64,000 bases of DNA from Mycobacterium sp. D16Q14 (GTDB lineage Bacteria > Actinomycetota > Actinomycetes > Mycobacteriales > Mycobacteriaceae): positions 1 through 64,000 of the forward strand of contig MAEX01000005.1 of assembly GCA_002013415.1 (NCBI GenBank). The letters are read 5' to 3'. Below are positions 1 to 8,815 of this stretch, piece after piece. The notes under the pieces are model-generated. The model was given only the letters and a program-made list of their open reading frames with translations, was not told the DNA's origin and searched no databases. The position numbers and the translations under genes are program-made. Each line of letters opens with the position of its first letter. Position 1 is the stretch's first letter.

Positions 1-9
1 ACCTCACGG

Positions 10-23
10 TAGAACACGTTTCA
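10..23. promoter_or_regulatory. KstR operator upstream of cyp125
   Basis: The 14 bases fit the published KstR consensus TnnAACnnGTTnnA exactly (T-AG-AAC-AC-GTT-TC-A). KstR is the TetR-family repressor of the mycobacterial cholesterol regulon and is released by a sterol-derived CoA ester. The site lies about 165 bp before cyp125, so it could serve cyp125, a divergent gene left of the window, or both. The rest of 1-188 holds no convincing gene. Confidence 0.85.
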
Positions 24-35
24 GTCTGGAAGCAA

Positions 36-51
36 TGAGAACGTGTTCTCA
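36..51. promoter_or_regulatory. second KstR-like palindrome
   Basis: TGAGAACGTGTTCTCA is a perfect 16-bp palindrome with the same AAC-N2-GTT core as the neighbouring KstR site, but it lacks the outer T and A of the consensus. It starts 12 bp after the first site, which suggests a paired operator. That it binds KstR is inferred from the core and from the cyp125 context. Confidence 0.65.
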
Positions 52-188
52 CCCCGCGCACCACGTTTTGTCTGCGCTGATCGTGTGCTTCAATGGGGCT
101 AGAGAGTGTCGTAGCTCACTCGGCTCTCACTAGATGCTCTAACCAGATCGTCCCTGAAAGATGCCCCGAAAGGCCATAGGAGTTCAAC

Positions 189-1448
189 GTGGTGCACCCC
201 AGCCTTCCCGCCGGATTCGACTTCACCGACCCGGAGATCTACCGCACTCGCCTGCCCATTGAAGAGTTCAAAGAGATGCGGGCTCACGCCCCCGTCTGGT
301 GGAACGAGCAGCCCGACGGCGTCGGCGGCTTCAACGATGGCGGCTACTGGGTTGTCTCCAAGCACAAGGATGTCAAGGAGGTGTCTCTGCGTAGCGATGT
401 CTTCTCCAGCTGGGAGAACACCGCGTTACCGCGTTTCAACGACGACATCGCGCGCGAGGATATCGAGCTGCAGCGCTTCGTCATGTTGAATATGGACGCA
501 CCGCACCACACCCGGTTGCGCAAAATTATTTCCCGTGGTTTCACTCCGCGGGCGATTGGCCGCCTGCGTGACGAGCTGAATGAGCGGGCGCAACAGATCG
601 CCAAGACCGCGGTGGCGAGCGGCACCGGTGACTTTGTTGAGCAGGTCTCGTGCGAGCTGCCGCTACAAGCGATTGCTGGGTTGCTCGGCGTTCCGCAGGA
701 GGACCGCGGCAAGCTCTTCAACTGGTCTAACGAGATGACCTCGTACGATGACCCCGAGTACGCGCACATCGACGCTAAGCAGTCGTCGATGGAGATTCTG
801 GCTTACTCGATGGAGATGGCGAAGCACAAGGCCGAGAACCCCGGCGAAGACATCGTGACCACGCTCATCAACGCCGAGGTCGAGGGTGAGGGCAAGCTCT
901 CCGATGACGAGTTCGGCTTCTTCGTGATCATGCTGGCGGTGGCCGGAAACGAGACCACTCGGAACTCGATCACTCAGGGCATGATGGCCTTCACCCAGTT
1001 CCCGGAGCAGTGGGAGCTGTACAAGAAGGAGCGTCCGGAGACCGCAGCCGATGAGATCGTGCGCTGGGCGACGCCGGTTACCTCGTTCCAGCGGACTGCG
1101 CTGGAGGACACCGAACTGTCCGGTGTGCAGATCAAGAAGGGGCAGCGCGTGGTGATGATGTACCGCAGCGCCAACTTCGACGAAGAGGTCTTCGAGGATC
1201 CGTTCAGCTTCGACATCATGCGTAATCCCAACCCGCATATGGGATTTGGTGGCAGCGGTGCGCATTACTGCATTGGTGCAAACCTGGCGCGCATGACCAT
1301 CAACCTGATGTTCAACGCTATCGCCGATCACATGCCGGACATCGTCTCGGCTGGCGAACCGGAGCGGCTTCGCTCGGGCTGGCTCAACGCGATCAAGCAC
1401 TGGCAGGTTGATTTCACCGGCGCCAGCGGCTGCCCGGTTCTGCAGTAG
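189..1448 (+). CDS. cyp125: steroid C26/C27-monooxygenase CYP125
   Basis: Cytochrome P450 of 419 aa that oxidises the terminal methyl of the cholesterol/cholestenone side chain, the first step of side-chain breakdown. Visible P450 marks are the I-helix AGNETTRN, an ExxR motif (EIVR) in the K helix, and the haem loop FGGSGAHYCIG with Cys361 as the probable haem ligand. The first of two adjacent GTG codons (189, 192) is used; AGGAG lies 6 bp upstream. It heads the operon cyp125-fadE28-fadE29-chsH2-chsH1-ltp2, in the same order as Mtb Rv3545c-Rv3540c, and has KstR-type operators upstream, so derepression by sterol is expected. Confidence 0.95.
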   Translation: MVHPSLPAGFDFTDPEIYRTRLPIEEFKEMRAHAPVWWNEQPDGVGGFNDGGYWVVSKHKDVKEVSLRSDVFSSWENTALPRFNDDIAREDIELQRFVMLNMDAPHHTRLRKIISRGFTPRAIGRLRDELNERAQQIAKTAVASGTGDFVEQVSCELPLQAIAGLLGVPQEDRGKLFNWSNEMTSYDDPEYAHIDAKQSSMEILAYSMEMAKHKAENPGEDIVTTLINAEVEGEGKLSDDEFGFFVIMLAVAGNETTRNSITQGMMAFTQFPEQWELYKKERPETAADEIVRWATPVTSFQRTALEDTELSGVQIKKGQRVVMMYRSANFDEEVFEDPFSFDIMRNPNPHMGFGGSGAHYCIGANLARMTINLMFNAIADHMPDIVSAGEPERLRSGWLNAIKHWQVDFTGASGCPVLQ

Positions 1449-1471
1449 CTTTTCAAAAGGAAACGAGCATA

Positions 1472-2533
1472 ATGGATTTCGCTTTCGCGGAGGAGCAGTA
1501 CGCTGTCTCTGACGTGGTCGAAGCGGTGCTTGCCGACCGTGAGTTCATCGGTGTGGTGCCCGGGATCGGATACGACGAAGACACCTGGCATGCCTTGGCT
1601 GTCAATGGGGTACTGAACCTGGCGCTGCCCGAACGGCTGGGCGGTGACGGGCTGGGCCTCGCCGAGGTATCGGTGGCGCTGCGGGTGCTCGGGAAGCATG
1701 GCGCCCTGACACCCGTGCTGGCCACGCTCGGATTCGGGGTGGTACCCCTGCTGGAGCTGGCCTCCGAGCAGCAGCAGGATAGGTTCCTCGATGGCGTCGG
1801 CGCCGGTGGAATCCTGACGGCGGCTCTGGATGAGCCCGGGTCCGCGTTACCTTCGTCGCCCGCGGTCTCTGCCGTGCGCGACGGGTCCGCGCTGGTGTTG
1901 AACGGCCGTAAGATCGGCGTTCTGCATGCGGCCGAGGCGAATTGGATACTTGTCACCACCGACAATGGCGTCGTCGTGGTGGCACCCAACACTCCGGGTG
2001 TGACGATCGCCCGGACGCCGACCGCCAGTAAGGCCGCCGAATACGCGGTGACATTCGCCGACGCATCGGTGCCCGATTCGGATGTGTTAGCGGGATCTGT
2101 TGAGCGCGTGAACCAGCTCGCCCTGGCGGCGATCGGGTCCTACGCGGACGGATTGGTCTCCGGCGCCTTGCGACTGACGGCCGATCATGTGTCCAACCGG
2201 GTGCAGTTCGGCAAGCCGTTGGCGACCTTCCAGGCGGTTTCGCAGCAACTGGCGGACGTGTACGTGGTCTCGCGGACATTGAACCTCGGTGTCACCTCGG
2301 CGGTGTGGCGTCTCTCGGCGGGTCGTGACGCGACTGAGGATTTGGACATCGTCGCGTTTTGGATGGCCTCGGAGGCGCAGCGAGTCATGCAGATCTGTCA
2401 CCACCTTCATGGCGGTCTCGGCGTCGATATCACGTACCCGATGAACCGTTACTACTCGACGATCAAGGACCTGAGCCGCCTGGTCGGTGGGTCCTCCGAG
2501 CGCCTGGACGTTCTTGCCGCGGCGCAGGTTTAG
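1472..2533 (+). CDS. fadE28: acyl-CoA dehydrogenase FadE28 (ChsE1 subunit)
   Basis: A 353-aa acyl-CoA dehydrogenase-fold protein placed directly before fadE29. In Mtb, FadE28 and FadE29 (ChsE1-ChsE2) form an alpha2beta2 dehydrogenase that introduces the double bond into the three-carbon steroid side chain (3-oxo-4-pregnene-20-carboxyl-CoA). FadE28 is the partner with a degenerate active site and FAD is shared at the interface. The C-terminal ACAD signature is visible (LHGGLGVDITYPMNRYY). ATG at 1472 follows an AAAGGA ribosome site, 23 bp after cyp125. Confidence 0.92.
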   Translation: MDFAFAEEQYAVSDVVEAVLADREFIGVVPGIGYDEDTWHALAVNGVLNLALPERLGGDGLGLAEVSVALRVLGKHGALTPVLATLGFGVVPLLELASEQQQDRFLDGVGAGGILTAALDEPGSALPSSPAVSAVRDGSALVLNGRKIGVLHAAEANWILVTTDNGVVVVAPNTPGVTIARTPTASKAAEYAVTFADASVPDSDVLAGSVERVNQLALAAIGSYADGLVSGALRLTADHVSNRVQFGKPLATFQAVSQQLADVYVVSRTLNLGVTSAVWRLSAGRDATEDLDIVAFWMASEAQRVMQICHHLHGGLGVDITYPMNRYYSTIKDLSRLVGGSSERLDVLAAAQV

Positions 2534-2542
2534 GAGCCAGTG

Positions 2543-3706
2543 ATGTTGATTGACCTCACGCCGGAACAGGCGAAGTTGCAAAGCGATCTGCGACAGTATT
2601 TCTCGAACCTTGTCACCGCCGATGAGACCCGCGACATGATGGTCGACCGTCACGGATCGTCCTACGAGGCCGTTGTGCGCCGGATGGGCCAGGACGGCTG
2701 GCTCGGTGTCGGTTGGCCCAAGGAATATGGCGGACACGGATTCGGTCCGCTGGAGCAGCAGATCTTCATGAATGAGGTCATGCGTGCCGACGTGCCGATG
2801 CCCCTGGTTACGCTGCAGACCGTCGGCCCGACCCTGCAGAAGTACGGCACCGAGGAGCAGAAGAAGAAGTTTCTGCCCGGAATCCTGGCAGGTGAAATCC
2901 ATTTCGCCATTGGGTATACCGAACCGGAAGCCGGGACTGACTTGGCGTCCCTGCGTACCACCGCGGTGCGCGACGGCGACCACTACATCGTCAACGGGCA
3001 GAAGATCTTCACCACCGGCGCGCACCAGGCCCAGTACATCTGGCTGGCTTGCCGCACCGACCCTGATGCACCAAAACACAAGGGCATCTCGATTCTGATC
3101 GTCGACACCAAGGACCCCGGCTACTCGTGGACGCCGATCATCACCAATGATGGCGCGCACCACACCAACGCCACGTACTACTCCGATGTGCGGGTACCGG
3201 TGGACATGCTGGTGGGCGAGGAGAACTTGGGCTGGAAGCTCATCACCACCCAGTTGAACCACGAGCGGGTTTCGCTGGGCCCATCCGGGCGGATCGCGGG
3301 CATGTACGACCGCGTCTACGAGTGGGCCGCCAAGCCCGGGCCCGATGGTGTGGCGCCGTTGGCACATGAGGATGTGCGTCGAGTCCTGGGTGAGATGAAG
3401 GCCGTATGGCGGCTCAACGAGCTGCTCAACTGGCAGGTGGCCTCATCGGGCGACGACATCAGCATGGCCGACGCCGCTGCCACGAAAATTCTTGCCACCG
3501 AATGGATTCAGAAGCTTGGTCGGCTGAGTGAAGGCGTTGTGGGTCGCTACGGCGATCCCGCTGACGCGAACACCGCAGAGACGCTGGAATGGCTTGATGC
3601 ACAGACCAAGCGCCACCTGGTGATCACCTTCGGTGGCGGCGTGAACGAGGTGATGCGCGAGATGGTGTCGACAGCAGGACTGGGCACGCCCAGGGTTCCG
3701 CGGTGA
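2543..3706 (+). CDS. fadE29: acyl-CoA dehydrogenase FadE29 (ChsE2 subunit)
   Basis: Acyl-CoA dehydrogenase of 387 aa, the same length as Mtb FadE29, and the probable catalytic partner of FadE28. It carries the ACAD signature around GYTEPEAGTDLASL and the C-terminal TFGGG region. ATG at 2543 is preferred over GTG at 2540 because TAGGAG then sits at a normal distance. The product, an unsaturated C22 steroid-CoA, is the substrate of ChsH1-ChsH2 encoded next. Confidence 0.93.
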   Translation: MLIDLTPEQAKLQSDLRQYFSNLVTADETRDMMVDRHGSSYEAVVRRMGQDGWLGVGWPKEYGGHGFGPLEQQIFMNEVMRADVPMPLVTLQTVGPTLQKYGTEEQKKKFLPGILAGEIHFAIGYTEPEAGTDLASLRTTAVRDGDHYIVNGQKIFTTGAHQAQYIWLACRTDPDAPKHKGISILIVDTKDPGYSWTPIITNDGAHHTNATYYSDVRVPVDMLVGEENLGWKLITTQLNHERVSLGPSGRIAGMYDRVYEWAAKPGPDGVAPLAHEDVRRVLGEMKAVWRLNELLNWQVASSGDDISMADAAATKILATEWIQKLGRLSEGVVGRYGDPADANTAETLEWLDAQTKRHLVITFGGGVNEVMREMVSTAGLGTPRVPR

Positions 3707-3735
3707 CGAGCGACTTGCGCGAAGAACAGGTAGAT

Positions 3736-4686
3736 ATGAGCGTGGTTGATATCCAGGAAGGCTTCTCCAGGATCAAGGCCGACGGCCCCAGCGCCCCGCG
3801 TTTGGCGCGGGATCCGGTGAACCAGGCCATGATCAACAACTGGGTCGAGGCGATGGGCGATCGCAACCCCATCTATGTCGACGAGGAAGCTGCCCGCGGG
3901 GCGGGTCATCCCGGCATTGTCGCGCCGCCGGCCATGGCGCAGGTGTGGACCATGGCGGGGTTGTACGGCGAGCGCTCCGGAGATGACCCGTTGGGCCGGG
4001 TCATGGAGCTCCTGGATGCGGCGGGCTACGAGTCGGTGGTCGCCACCAACTATGAGCAGATCTATCACCGCTATCTGCAGCTGGGTGAGCAGGTCACCAC
4101 CACCAACGAGGTGACCGAAGTCTTCGGGCCGAAGCAGACGGCGCTCGGCGAGAGCTGGTTCATCAACATCCACGCCGAGTGGCGTGTGGGTGATGAGCTC
4201 GTCAATGAAATGAACTGGCGCATCATGAAGTTCCGCCCGGGCGCTAAGAAGTCGGCCAACGTACCGAAGGATCTCGATCCGTCGAAACTGATGCGTCCGT
4301 CCTGGTCACGAGACAGCGCGTACTTCTGGGAGGGAATCGCGGCGCACGAGCTGCGGCTGCAGGAGCGTCCCGACGGTTCGCTGCAGCATCCGCCGGTGCC
4401 TGCGGTGTGGCAGGACAAGGACGCTGCGATCGCGTATCAGGTGGCCAGCGGCCGCGGCACGGTGTACAGCTACGTGGTGCATCACGCTCCTCAGGTGCCC
4501 GGTCGCACATTGCCTTTCGTTATCGCGCTGGTGGAGCTTGATGAGGGTGTTCGGATGCTGGGCGAGCTTCGAGGGGTGTCGCCCGACGATGTTCAGATCG
4601 GGTTGCCGGTTCAGGTGACCTATCTGGACTTTCCGGCCGATGGCGAGAGCCCGGCGTGGACTCTGTACGCATGGGAGGCAGCGTGA
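3736..4686 (+). CDS. chsH2: steroid enoyl-CoA hydratase subunit ChsH2
   Basis: A 316-aa protein with an N-terminal MaoC-like hotdog domain and a C-terminal DUF35 (OB-fold/rubredoxin-like) domain. In Mtb, ChsH1-ChsH2 hydrates 3-oxo-4,17-pregnadiene-20-carboxyl-CoA, and the DUF35 domain docks the aldolase Ltp2. ATG 3736 is chosen because the N-terminus then aligns residue for residue with Mtb Rv3542c. An in-frame GTG at 3703, overlapping the fadE29 stop, would add 11 residues. It keeps conserved blocks such as NWVEAMGDRNPIYVDE and HPGIVAPPAM. Confidence 0.93.
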   Translation: MSVVDIQEGFSRIKADGPSAPRLARDPVNQAMINNWVEAMGDRNPIYVDEEAARGAGHPGIVAPPAMAQVWTMAGLYGERSGDDPLGRVMELLDAAGYESVVATNYEQIYHRYLQLGEQVTTTNEVTEVFGPKQTALGESWFINIHAEWRVGDELVNEMNWRIMKFRPGAKKSANVPKDLDPSKLMRPSWSRDSAYFWEGIAAHELRLQERPDGSLQHPPVPAVWQDKDAAIAYQVASGRGTVYSYVVHHAPQVPGRTLPFVIALVELDEGVRMLGELRGVSPDDVQIGLPVQVTYLDFPADGESPAWTLYAWEAA

Positions 4687-5108
4687 GCATCGACGAGCAG
4701 CTCGCGCCAAGGGCGCAAGCAGAAGTCGGCGAGAAGCTGCCGGAACTGAAACTCGAAGGCACTCCGACGTTCATTGTGTCGACAGCGCTGGCGACACGTG
4801 ACTTCCAGGACGTGCATCACGATCGGGATCTGGCGCAGGCCAAGGGATCAAAGGATATCTTCATCAACATCCTGTCCGACACCGGTCTGGTCGAGCGGTT
4901 TGTCACCGACTGGGCCGGGCCTTCTGCGCGCGTGAAATCGATTTCGTTGCGGCTGGGTGTGCCGTGGTACGCCTACGACACCACTGTGTTCACTGGTGAG
5001 GTAACCGCCGTCGAGGACGACGTGGTGGAAGTGGATGTGGTGGGCAACAACAGCCTTGGTGCGCACGTCACTGCCAAGGTTACGCTGACGATCGGAGCAA
5101 GCGCGTGA
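4683..5108 (+). CDS. chsH1: steroid enoyl-CoA hydratase subunit ChsH1
   Basis: A 141-aa single-hotdog MaoC-like protein, the catalytic partner of ChsH2. The stretch FIVSTALATRDFQDVHHD contains the Asp/His hydratase motif region and closely matches Mtb Rv3541c. GTG at 4683 overlaps the chsH2 stop (GTGA), and its own TGA overlaps the ltp2 GTG. This tight coupling fits equal production of the ChsH1-ChsH2-Ltp2 complex. Confidence 0.93.
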   Translation: MSIDEQLAPRAQAEVGEKLPELKLEGTPTFIVSTALATRDFQDVHHDRDLAQAKGSKDIFINILSDTGLVERFVTDWAGPSARVKSISLRLGVPWYAYDTTVFTGEVTAVEDDVVEVDVVGNNSLGAHVTAKVTLTIGASA

Positions 5109-6265
5109 GCTTGTCGGGTAAGGCCCACATCGCCGGTATCGGCGCCACCGACTTCTCGAAGAAGTCGGGCCGATCCGAGCTGAGGCTGGCGGCCGAGGCG
5201 GTGCTCGATGCGCTCGACGATGCGGGTCTGGCACCGTCGGAAGTCGACGGTTTGGTGACCTTCACCATGGACTCCAACCTCGAGACCGCCGTTGCTCGTT
5301 CGACCGGTATCGGTGAGCTCAAGTTTTTCAGCCAGATCGGTTACGGCGGCGGGGCCGCTGCGGCGACGGTGCAGCAGGCCGCGTTGGCGGTTGCTGCCGG
5401 TGTCGCGGAAGTCGTTGTGGCATATCGCGCATTCAACGAGCGCTCGGAGTTTCGGTTCGGTCAGGTGATGGCCGGGCTGAGCTCGACCGCCGACTCGCGA
5501 GGTGTGGAGTACAGCTGGTCGTACCCGCACGGGCTGAGCACGCCCGCGGCCTCGGTGGCGATGATCGCTCGCCGGTACATGCACGAATATGGGGCCACGA
5601 GTGCCGATTTCGGCGCGGTGTCGGTGGCGGATCGTAAGCACGCGGCCACCAATCCGAAGGCATTCTTCTACGGCAAGCCGATCACCATCGAGGACCATCA
5701 GAACTCGCGGATGATCGCAGATCCGGTGCGGCTGCTGGATTGCTGTCAGGAGAGCGATGGCGGGGTGGCGATCGTGGTGACCACGCCCGAGCGAGCGAAG
5801 GATCTCAAGAACCGGCCGGTGGTCATCGAGGCCGCTGCCCAGGGTTCCGGTGAGGACCAGTTCACCATGTACTCGTACTACCGCGACGAGCTCGGACTGC
5901 CCGAGATGGGGCTGGTCGGTCGGCAGCTGTGGGGTCAATCAGGCTTGACTCCCAACGATATTCAGACCGCAATCCTGTATGACCACTTCACCCCGTACAC
6001 GCTGCTGCAGCTCGAGGAGTTGGGCTTCTGCGGTAAGGGTGAGGCCAAGGATTTTATCGCCAACGGCGCCATCGAGCTGGGGGGCAAGCTGCCCATCAAC
6101 ACACATGGCGGTCAGCTCGGCGAGGCCTACATTCACGGTATGAACGGCATCGCCGAGGGTGTGCGTCAGCTGCGGGGCACGTCGGTCAACCAGGTGCCCA
6201 ACGTTGAGCATGTCCTGGTCACCGCCGGCACGGGTGTGCCGACGTCCGGCCTCATCCTGGGGTAA
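5105..6265 (+). CDS. ltp2: steroid side-chain aldolase Ltp2 (thiolase fold)
   Basis: A 386-aa thiolase-superfamily protein. The Mtb orthologue Rv3540c acts as a retro-aldolase with ChsH2: it cleaves the hydrated side chain to propionyl-CoA and androstenedione, ending side-chain removal. Thiolase-like features include the Gly/Ala-rich core around GYGGGAAAATVQQAALAV and the NTHGGQLGEAYIHGMNG segment. It is the last gene of the operon, 5 bp before the convergent amidase stop. Confidence 0.93.
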   Translation: MSLSGKAHIAGIGATDFSKKSGRSELRLAAEAVLDALDDAGLAPSEVDGLVTFTMDSNLETAVARSTGIGELKFFSQIGYGGGAAAATVQQAALAVAAGVAEVVVAYRAFNERSEFRFGQVMAGLSSTADSRGVEYSWSYPHGLSTPAASVAMIARRYMHEYGATSADFGAVSVADRKHAATNPKAFFYGKPITIEDHQNSRMIADPVRLLDCCQESDGGVAIVVTTPERAKDLKNRPVVIEAAAQGSGEDQFTMYSYYRDELGLPEMGLVGRQLWGQSGLTPNDIQTAILYDHFTPYTLLQLEELGFCGKGEAKDFIANGAIELGGKLPINTHGGQLGEAYIHGMNGIAEGVRQLRGTSVNQVPNVEHVLVTAGTGVPTSGLILG

Positions 6266-6270
6266 TCGAC

Positions 6271-7053
6271 TCAGCTCAGGAACCTGGCTATGCCCTGGGC
6301 GATCGCCGCTGCCAGACGGGCTTGGCCATCCGAGCTGGACAGCATCGCGGCGTCGTCGCTGTTTTTCATGTTCCCGCACTCGATGAGGATTGCCGGGTAC
6401 TGCGCCAGGTTGAGCCCGGCAAGGTCGGAACGCCCATAGAGACCACCGTTTCCACGGTAGGTCGACGGCTGGAATCCCGAGGCCTTGAGCTGATCGCGCA
6501 TGGTGCTGGCCAAGCGCAGCGACGGACCACCCTGCGCTTCGTTGATCGGCGGATTCGAGTAGTTGACGTGAAACCCCTGGCCGTCCCGGGGGCCGCCATC
6601 GGCATGAATGCTGACAATCGCGTCGGGCTTGAAGGAGTTGCCGGTCGCGGCCCGCTGGTCGATGCATGGTCCGAGTGCGTTGTCATTGCCGCGGGAGAGG
6701 GCCGTGCGCACACCGGCCCCGGTAAGGGCCTGGCGGATGTGCAACACCACATTCCAGTTGAAGGTGTGCTCAGGAAAGCCCGCGTCGGTTGCGGTGCCGC
6801 TGGTCTGGCACTCTTTGGTGCGCCCCCGGCCGTCACTGACCTGCCGGGTGATCGAGCCATCGTTGGCGCCGTTGTGGCCGGGATCGAGGAAGACGATCTT
6901 GCCCGCGATGGGAGATTGGGCATGAGCCAGGGCGGTACTGGAGAGCATGGCCGGCATGCTCAACAAGACGGGCACGGTCGAGGCGTACTTGAGGACATCG
7001 CGTCGCGAGAGGCAGCGGGACCGCTTGGCGGGACCGCACGGGGAGGTCTGCAC
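6271..7053 (-). CDS. ami1: N-acetylmuramoyl-L-alanine amidase (Ami1/Rv3717-like)
   Basis: Zinc amidase of the Amidase_3 family (260 aa from GTG at 7053), expected to cut the amide between muramic acid and the peptide stem of peptidoglycan outside the membrane. Zinc-ligand regions are visible as FLDPGHNG, PEHTFNW and VSIHADGG, with the catalytic Glu in ILIECGNMKN. The N-terminus has a twin-arginine motif (SRRDVLK) before a hydrophobic stretch ending ALAHA, so Tat export is likely. The open frame runs further upstream; this GTG was chosen to include the Tat motif, but its ribosome site is weak. It is unrelated to sterol breakdown although it sits inside that cluster. Confidence 0.85.
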   Translation of the reverse strand: MQTSPCGPAKRSRCLSRRDVLKYASTVPVLLSMPAMLSSTALAHAQSPIAGKIVFLDPGHNGANDGSITRQVSDGRGRTKECQTSGTATDAGFPEHTFNWNVVLHIRQALTGAGVRTALSRGNDNALGPCIDQRAATGNSFKPDAIVSIHADGGPRDGQGFHVNYSNPPINEAQGGPSLRLASTMRDQLKASGFQPSTYRGNGGLYGRSDLAGLNLAQYPAILIECGNMKNSDDAAMLSSSDGQARLAAAIAQGIARFLS

Positions 7054-7178
7054 GCGGGAAAGGTATGTCCCGAACCTGGGGTATGCGACTCGGACATGTG
7101 GCTCGATTGAACTGTGACCGAGACGAGACCGTATCGCAGTCACAGCTTTCTGACAGAAATCCCGGCAATGCTTGGCCG

Positions 7179-7938
7179 ATGATCTACCGGGAGACCTCCA
7201 CCGCTGCGGGCGTGCTGACCCGTCTGCGCACGGACGTCGCCGAGACCTTTCGGCCGCCACGGCGCTGGCTCGAAGGATTGGGTCTGAACCTGGCCCTATC
7301 GATCGCTTACCTGATACATCTGGCAGCCGATCGCCGAACACGGACGCAGGCGCGACTGGGCGCTGCTCGTCGGCACCTACTTCGCCATGTTCATCTTTGC
7401 CGATGTGTCCGTGACCAACATGCTCGGTCTGGATGCCGATCGAGTCAGGTATGCGCTGCGAGGTCATCGGTCGCTGCTACATATCTTGCTGGTCAAGAAC
7501 ATCGCACTGTTTCTCGTCGCCGGGCTACCGACACTCGTGCTGACGGTTTTTCCGACCATCCACCGGCAGCAGGCAACCCAGACAGCGATCACCGTGCCCG
7601 ATGTCGCCGTGCACATCGTGAGCTGGCTGGGCCTGGGCAATCTGGTGTCGGTGCTGCTGCCCATGGTGGCCCGGCCGCTGCTGATGCGTTGGCGGCAACG
7701 GGGCGACCTGTTGGTCACCGCGCGATGGCTCCTTTATCTGGCCCTGCCGTATGGCGTCTACTACCTCGTGGCGCCCGTGGGAGGTATTCCACGGGCCATT
7801 TTCGGGCGCAACGTATTCCACGCTATGCCGCTTACCGAGCGGTCCCTCATGGAGCTCGGGTTGGGCGTCGCGGTCTGGAGCATCGGCACCGCGCTCGCGC
7901 TAGGTGTGAACCGCTACCGCGGAATACGCTGGTACTAG
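7179..7938 (+). pseudogene. frameshifted membrane protein
   Basis: The N-terminal part (ATG 7179, MIYRETSTAAG) reads in one frame as far as LNLALSIAYLI near 7319. The sensible continuation (WALLVGTYFAMFIFADVSV) is in another frame from about 7321 to the stop at 7938. A +4 or equivalent change in ATACATCTGG would join them into one protein of about 250 aa with several hydrophobic segments. Either the gene is broken in this strain or the base call is wrong. I do not recognise the family; it may be an ABC-2-like or uncharacterised integral membrane protein. It diverges from ami1 and converges on hsd4B. Confidence 0.6.
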
Positions 7939-7947
7939 CCGGTTGGG

Positions 7948-8805
7948 CTACTTGTAGGTGAGCTCCACGTCGGCGAGTGCCGGGGCGTCCTCGCGCTCGG
8001 TGACGACGGCAGAGATCAGCAGCGTGCCGTCTTCCTTCCAGATGCGGGTCTTGAGCGTCTCTCCGGGGAACACCACGCCCGCGAACTTCGCGGCGTACGA
8101 GGTCACCCGCGATGCGTCCCCGTCGAGCGCAGCGTCCACCGCTGCCTTGCACACCACGCCGTAACTGCACAGTCCGTGCAGGATCGGGCGGGGGAATCCT
8201 GCCGCCGCCGCAAATGCGGGGTCGGAGTGCAGCGGATTGCGGTCTCCGCAGAGCCGGTACAGCAGCGCCTGCTGCGGCAGGATGTGCGTCGAGACTTCGA
8301 GGTCGGCGGGACGGGACGGAGCCTCTCCCGCTGAGGACGGACCACGCTCGCCGCCAAAGCCGCCCTCGCCGCGTGCGAAGATCGACCGGCGGATCGTCCA
8401 GAGAGGCCCCTGGTCATCGGAAGTGGTCGTCTCCGTGACGATGACAGCCGCCTTGCCCTTGTCCCAGATCTCCACGATCTTGCCCTCGGAACGGGCAGAG
8501 CCCGACGGCGGCAACGGCCGGTGCGCGGTCACCTGCTCGGTACCGTGCAGGATCTTGGCCAGGTCGATCTCGATACCCGGGAACGACACCTTGGGCGGCT
8601 CGACCGCGTGGAAACCGGAGGCCACGGTCGCGAACGTCGGCAACACCTGCGGGGCCTTGTCCTGCAGGTAGCGCAGTTCGGTCTCGCTTACTGGATCGGA
8701 ACCAGCCCCGATTGCCAGGTGATACAGCTGCACATCGGAGGCGGTCCACGAGAATTCGGCGGGCTCGACGGCAGCGCCCAGGGCGATATCAACATTGATA
8801 GGCAT
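7948..8805 (-). CDS. hsd4B: 2-enoyl-CoA hydratase, MaoC family (Rv3538-like)
   Basis: A 285-aa double-hotdog MaoC hydratase. The hydratase-2 motif is visible as YRLCGDRNPLHSDPAFA followed by HGLCSYGVV. It matches Mtb Rv3538 (annotated hsd4B) in the same place beside kstD. Its probable role is hydration of an enoyl-CoA in an early cycle of sterol side-chain beta-oxidation; the exact substrate cannot be read from the sequence. It lies 10 bp downstream of kstD and is probably cotranscribed. Confidence 0.88.
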   Translation of the reverse strand: MPINVDIALGAAVEPAEFSWTASDVQLYHLAIGAGSDPVSETELRYLQDKAPQVLPTFATVASGFHAVEPPKVSFPGIEIDLAKILHGTEQVTAHRPLPPSGSARSEGKIVEIWDKGKAAVIVTETTTSDDQGPLWTIRRSIFARGEGGFGGERGPSSAGEAPSRPADLEVSTHILPQQALLYRLCGDRNPLHSDPAFAAAAGFPRPILHGLCSYGVVCKAAVDAALDGDASRVTSYAAKFAGVVFPGETLKTRIWKEDGTLLISAVVTEREDAPALADVELTYK

Positions 8806-8815
8806 GACCCAGACC

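Noticed and set aside
2087..3367. 426-aa minus-strand frame across fadE28-fadE29
   Set aside because: Antisense to two well-supported dehydrogenase genes and without recognisable domains.
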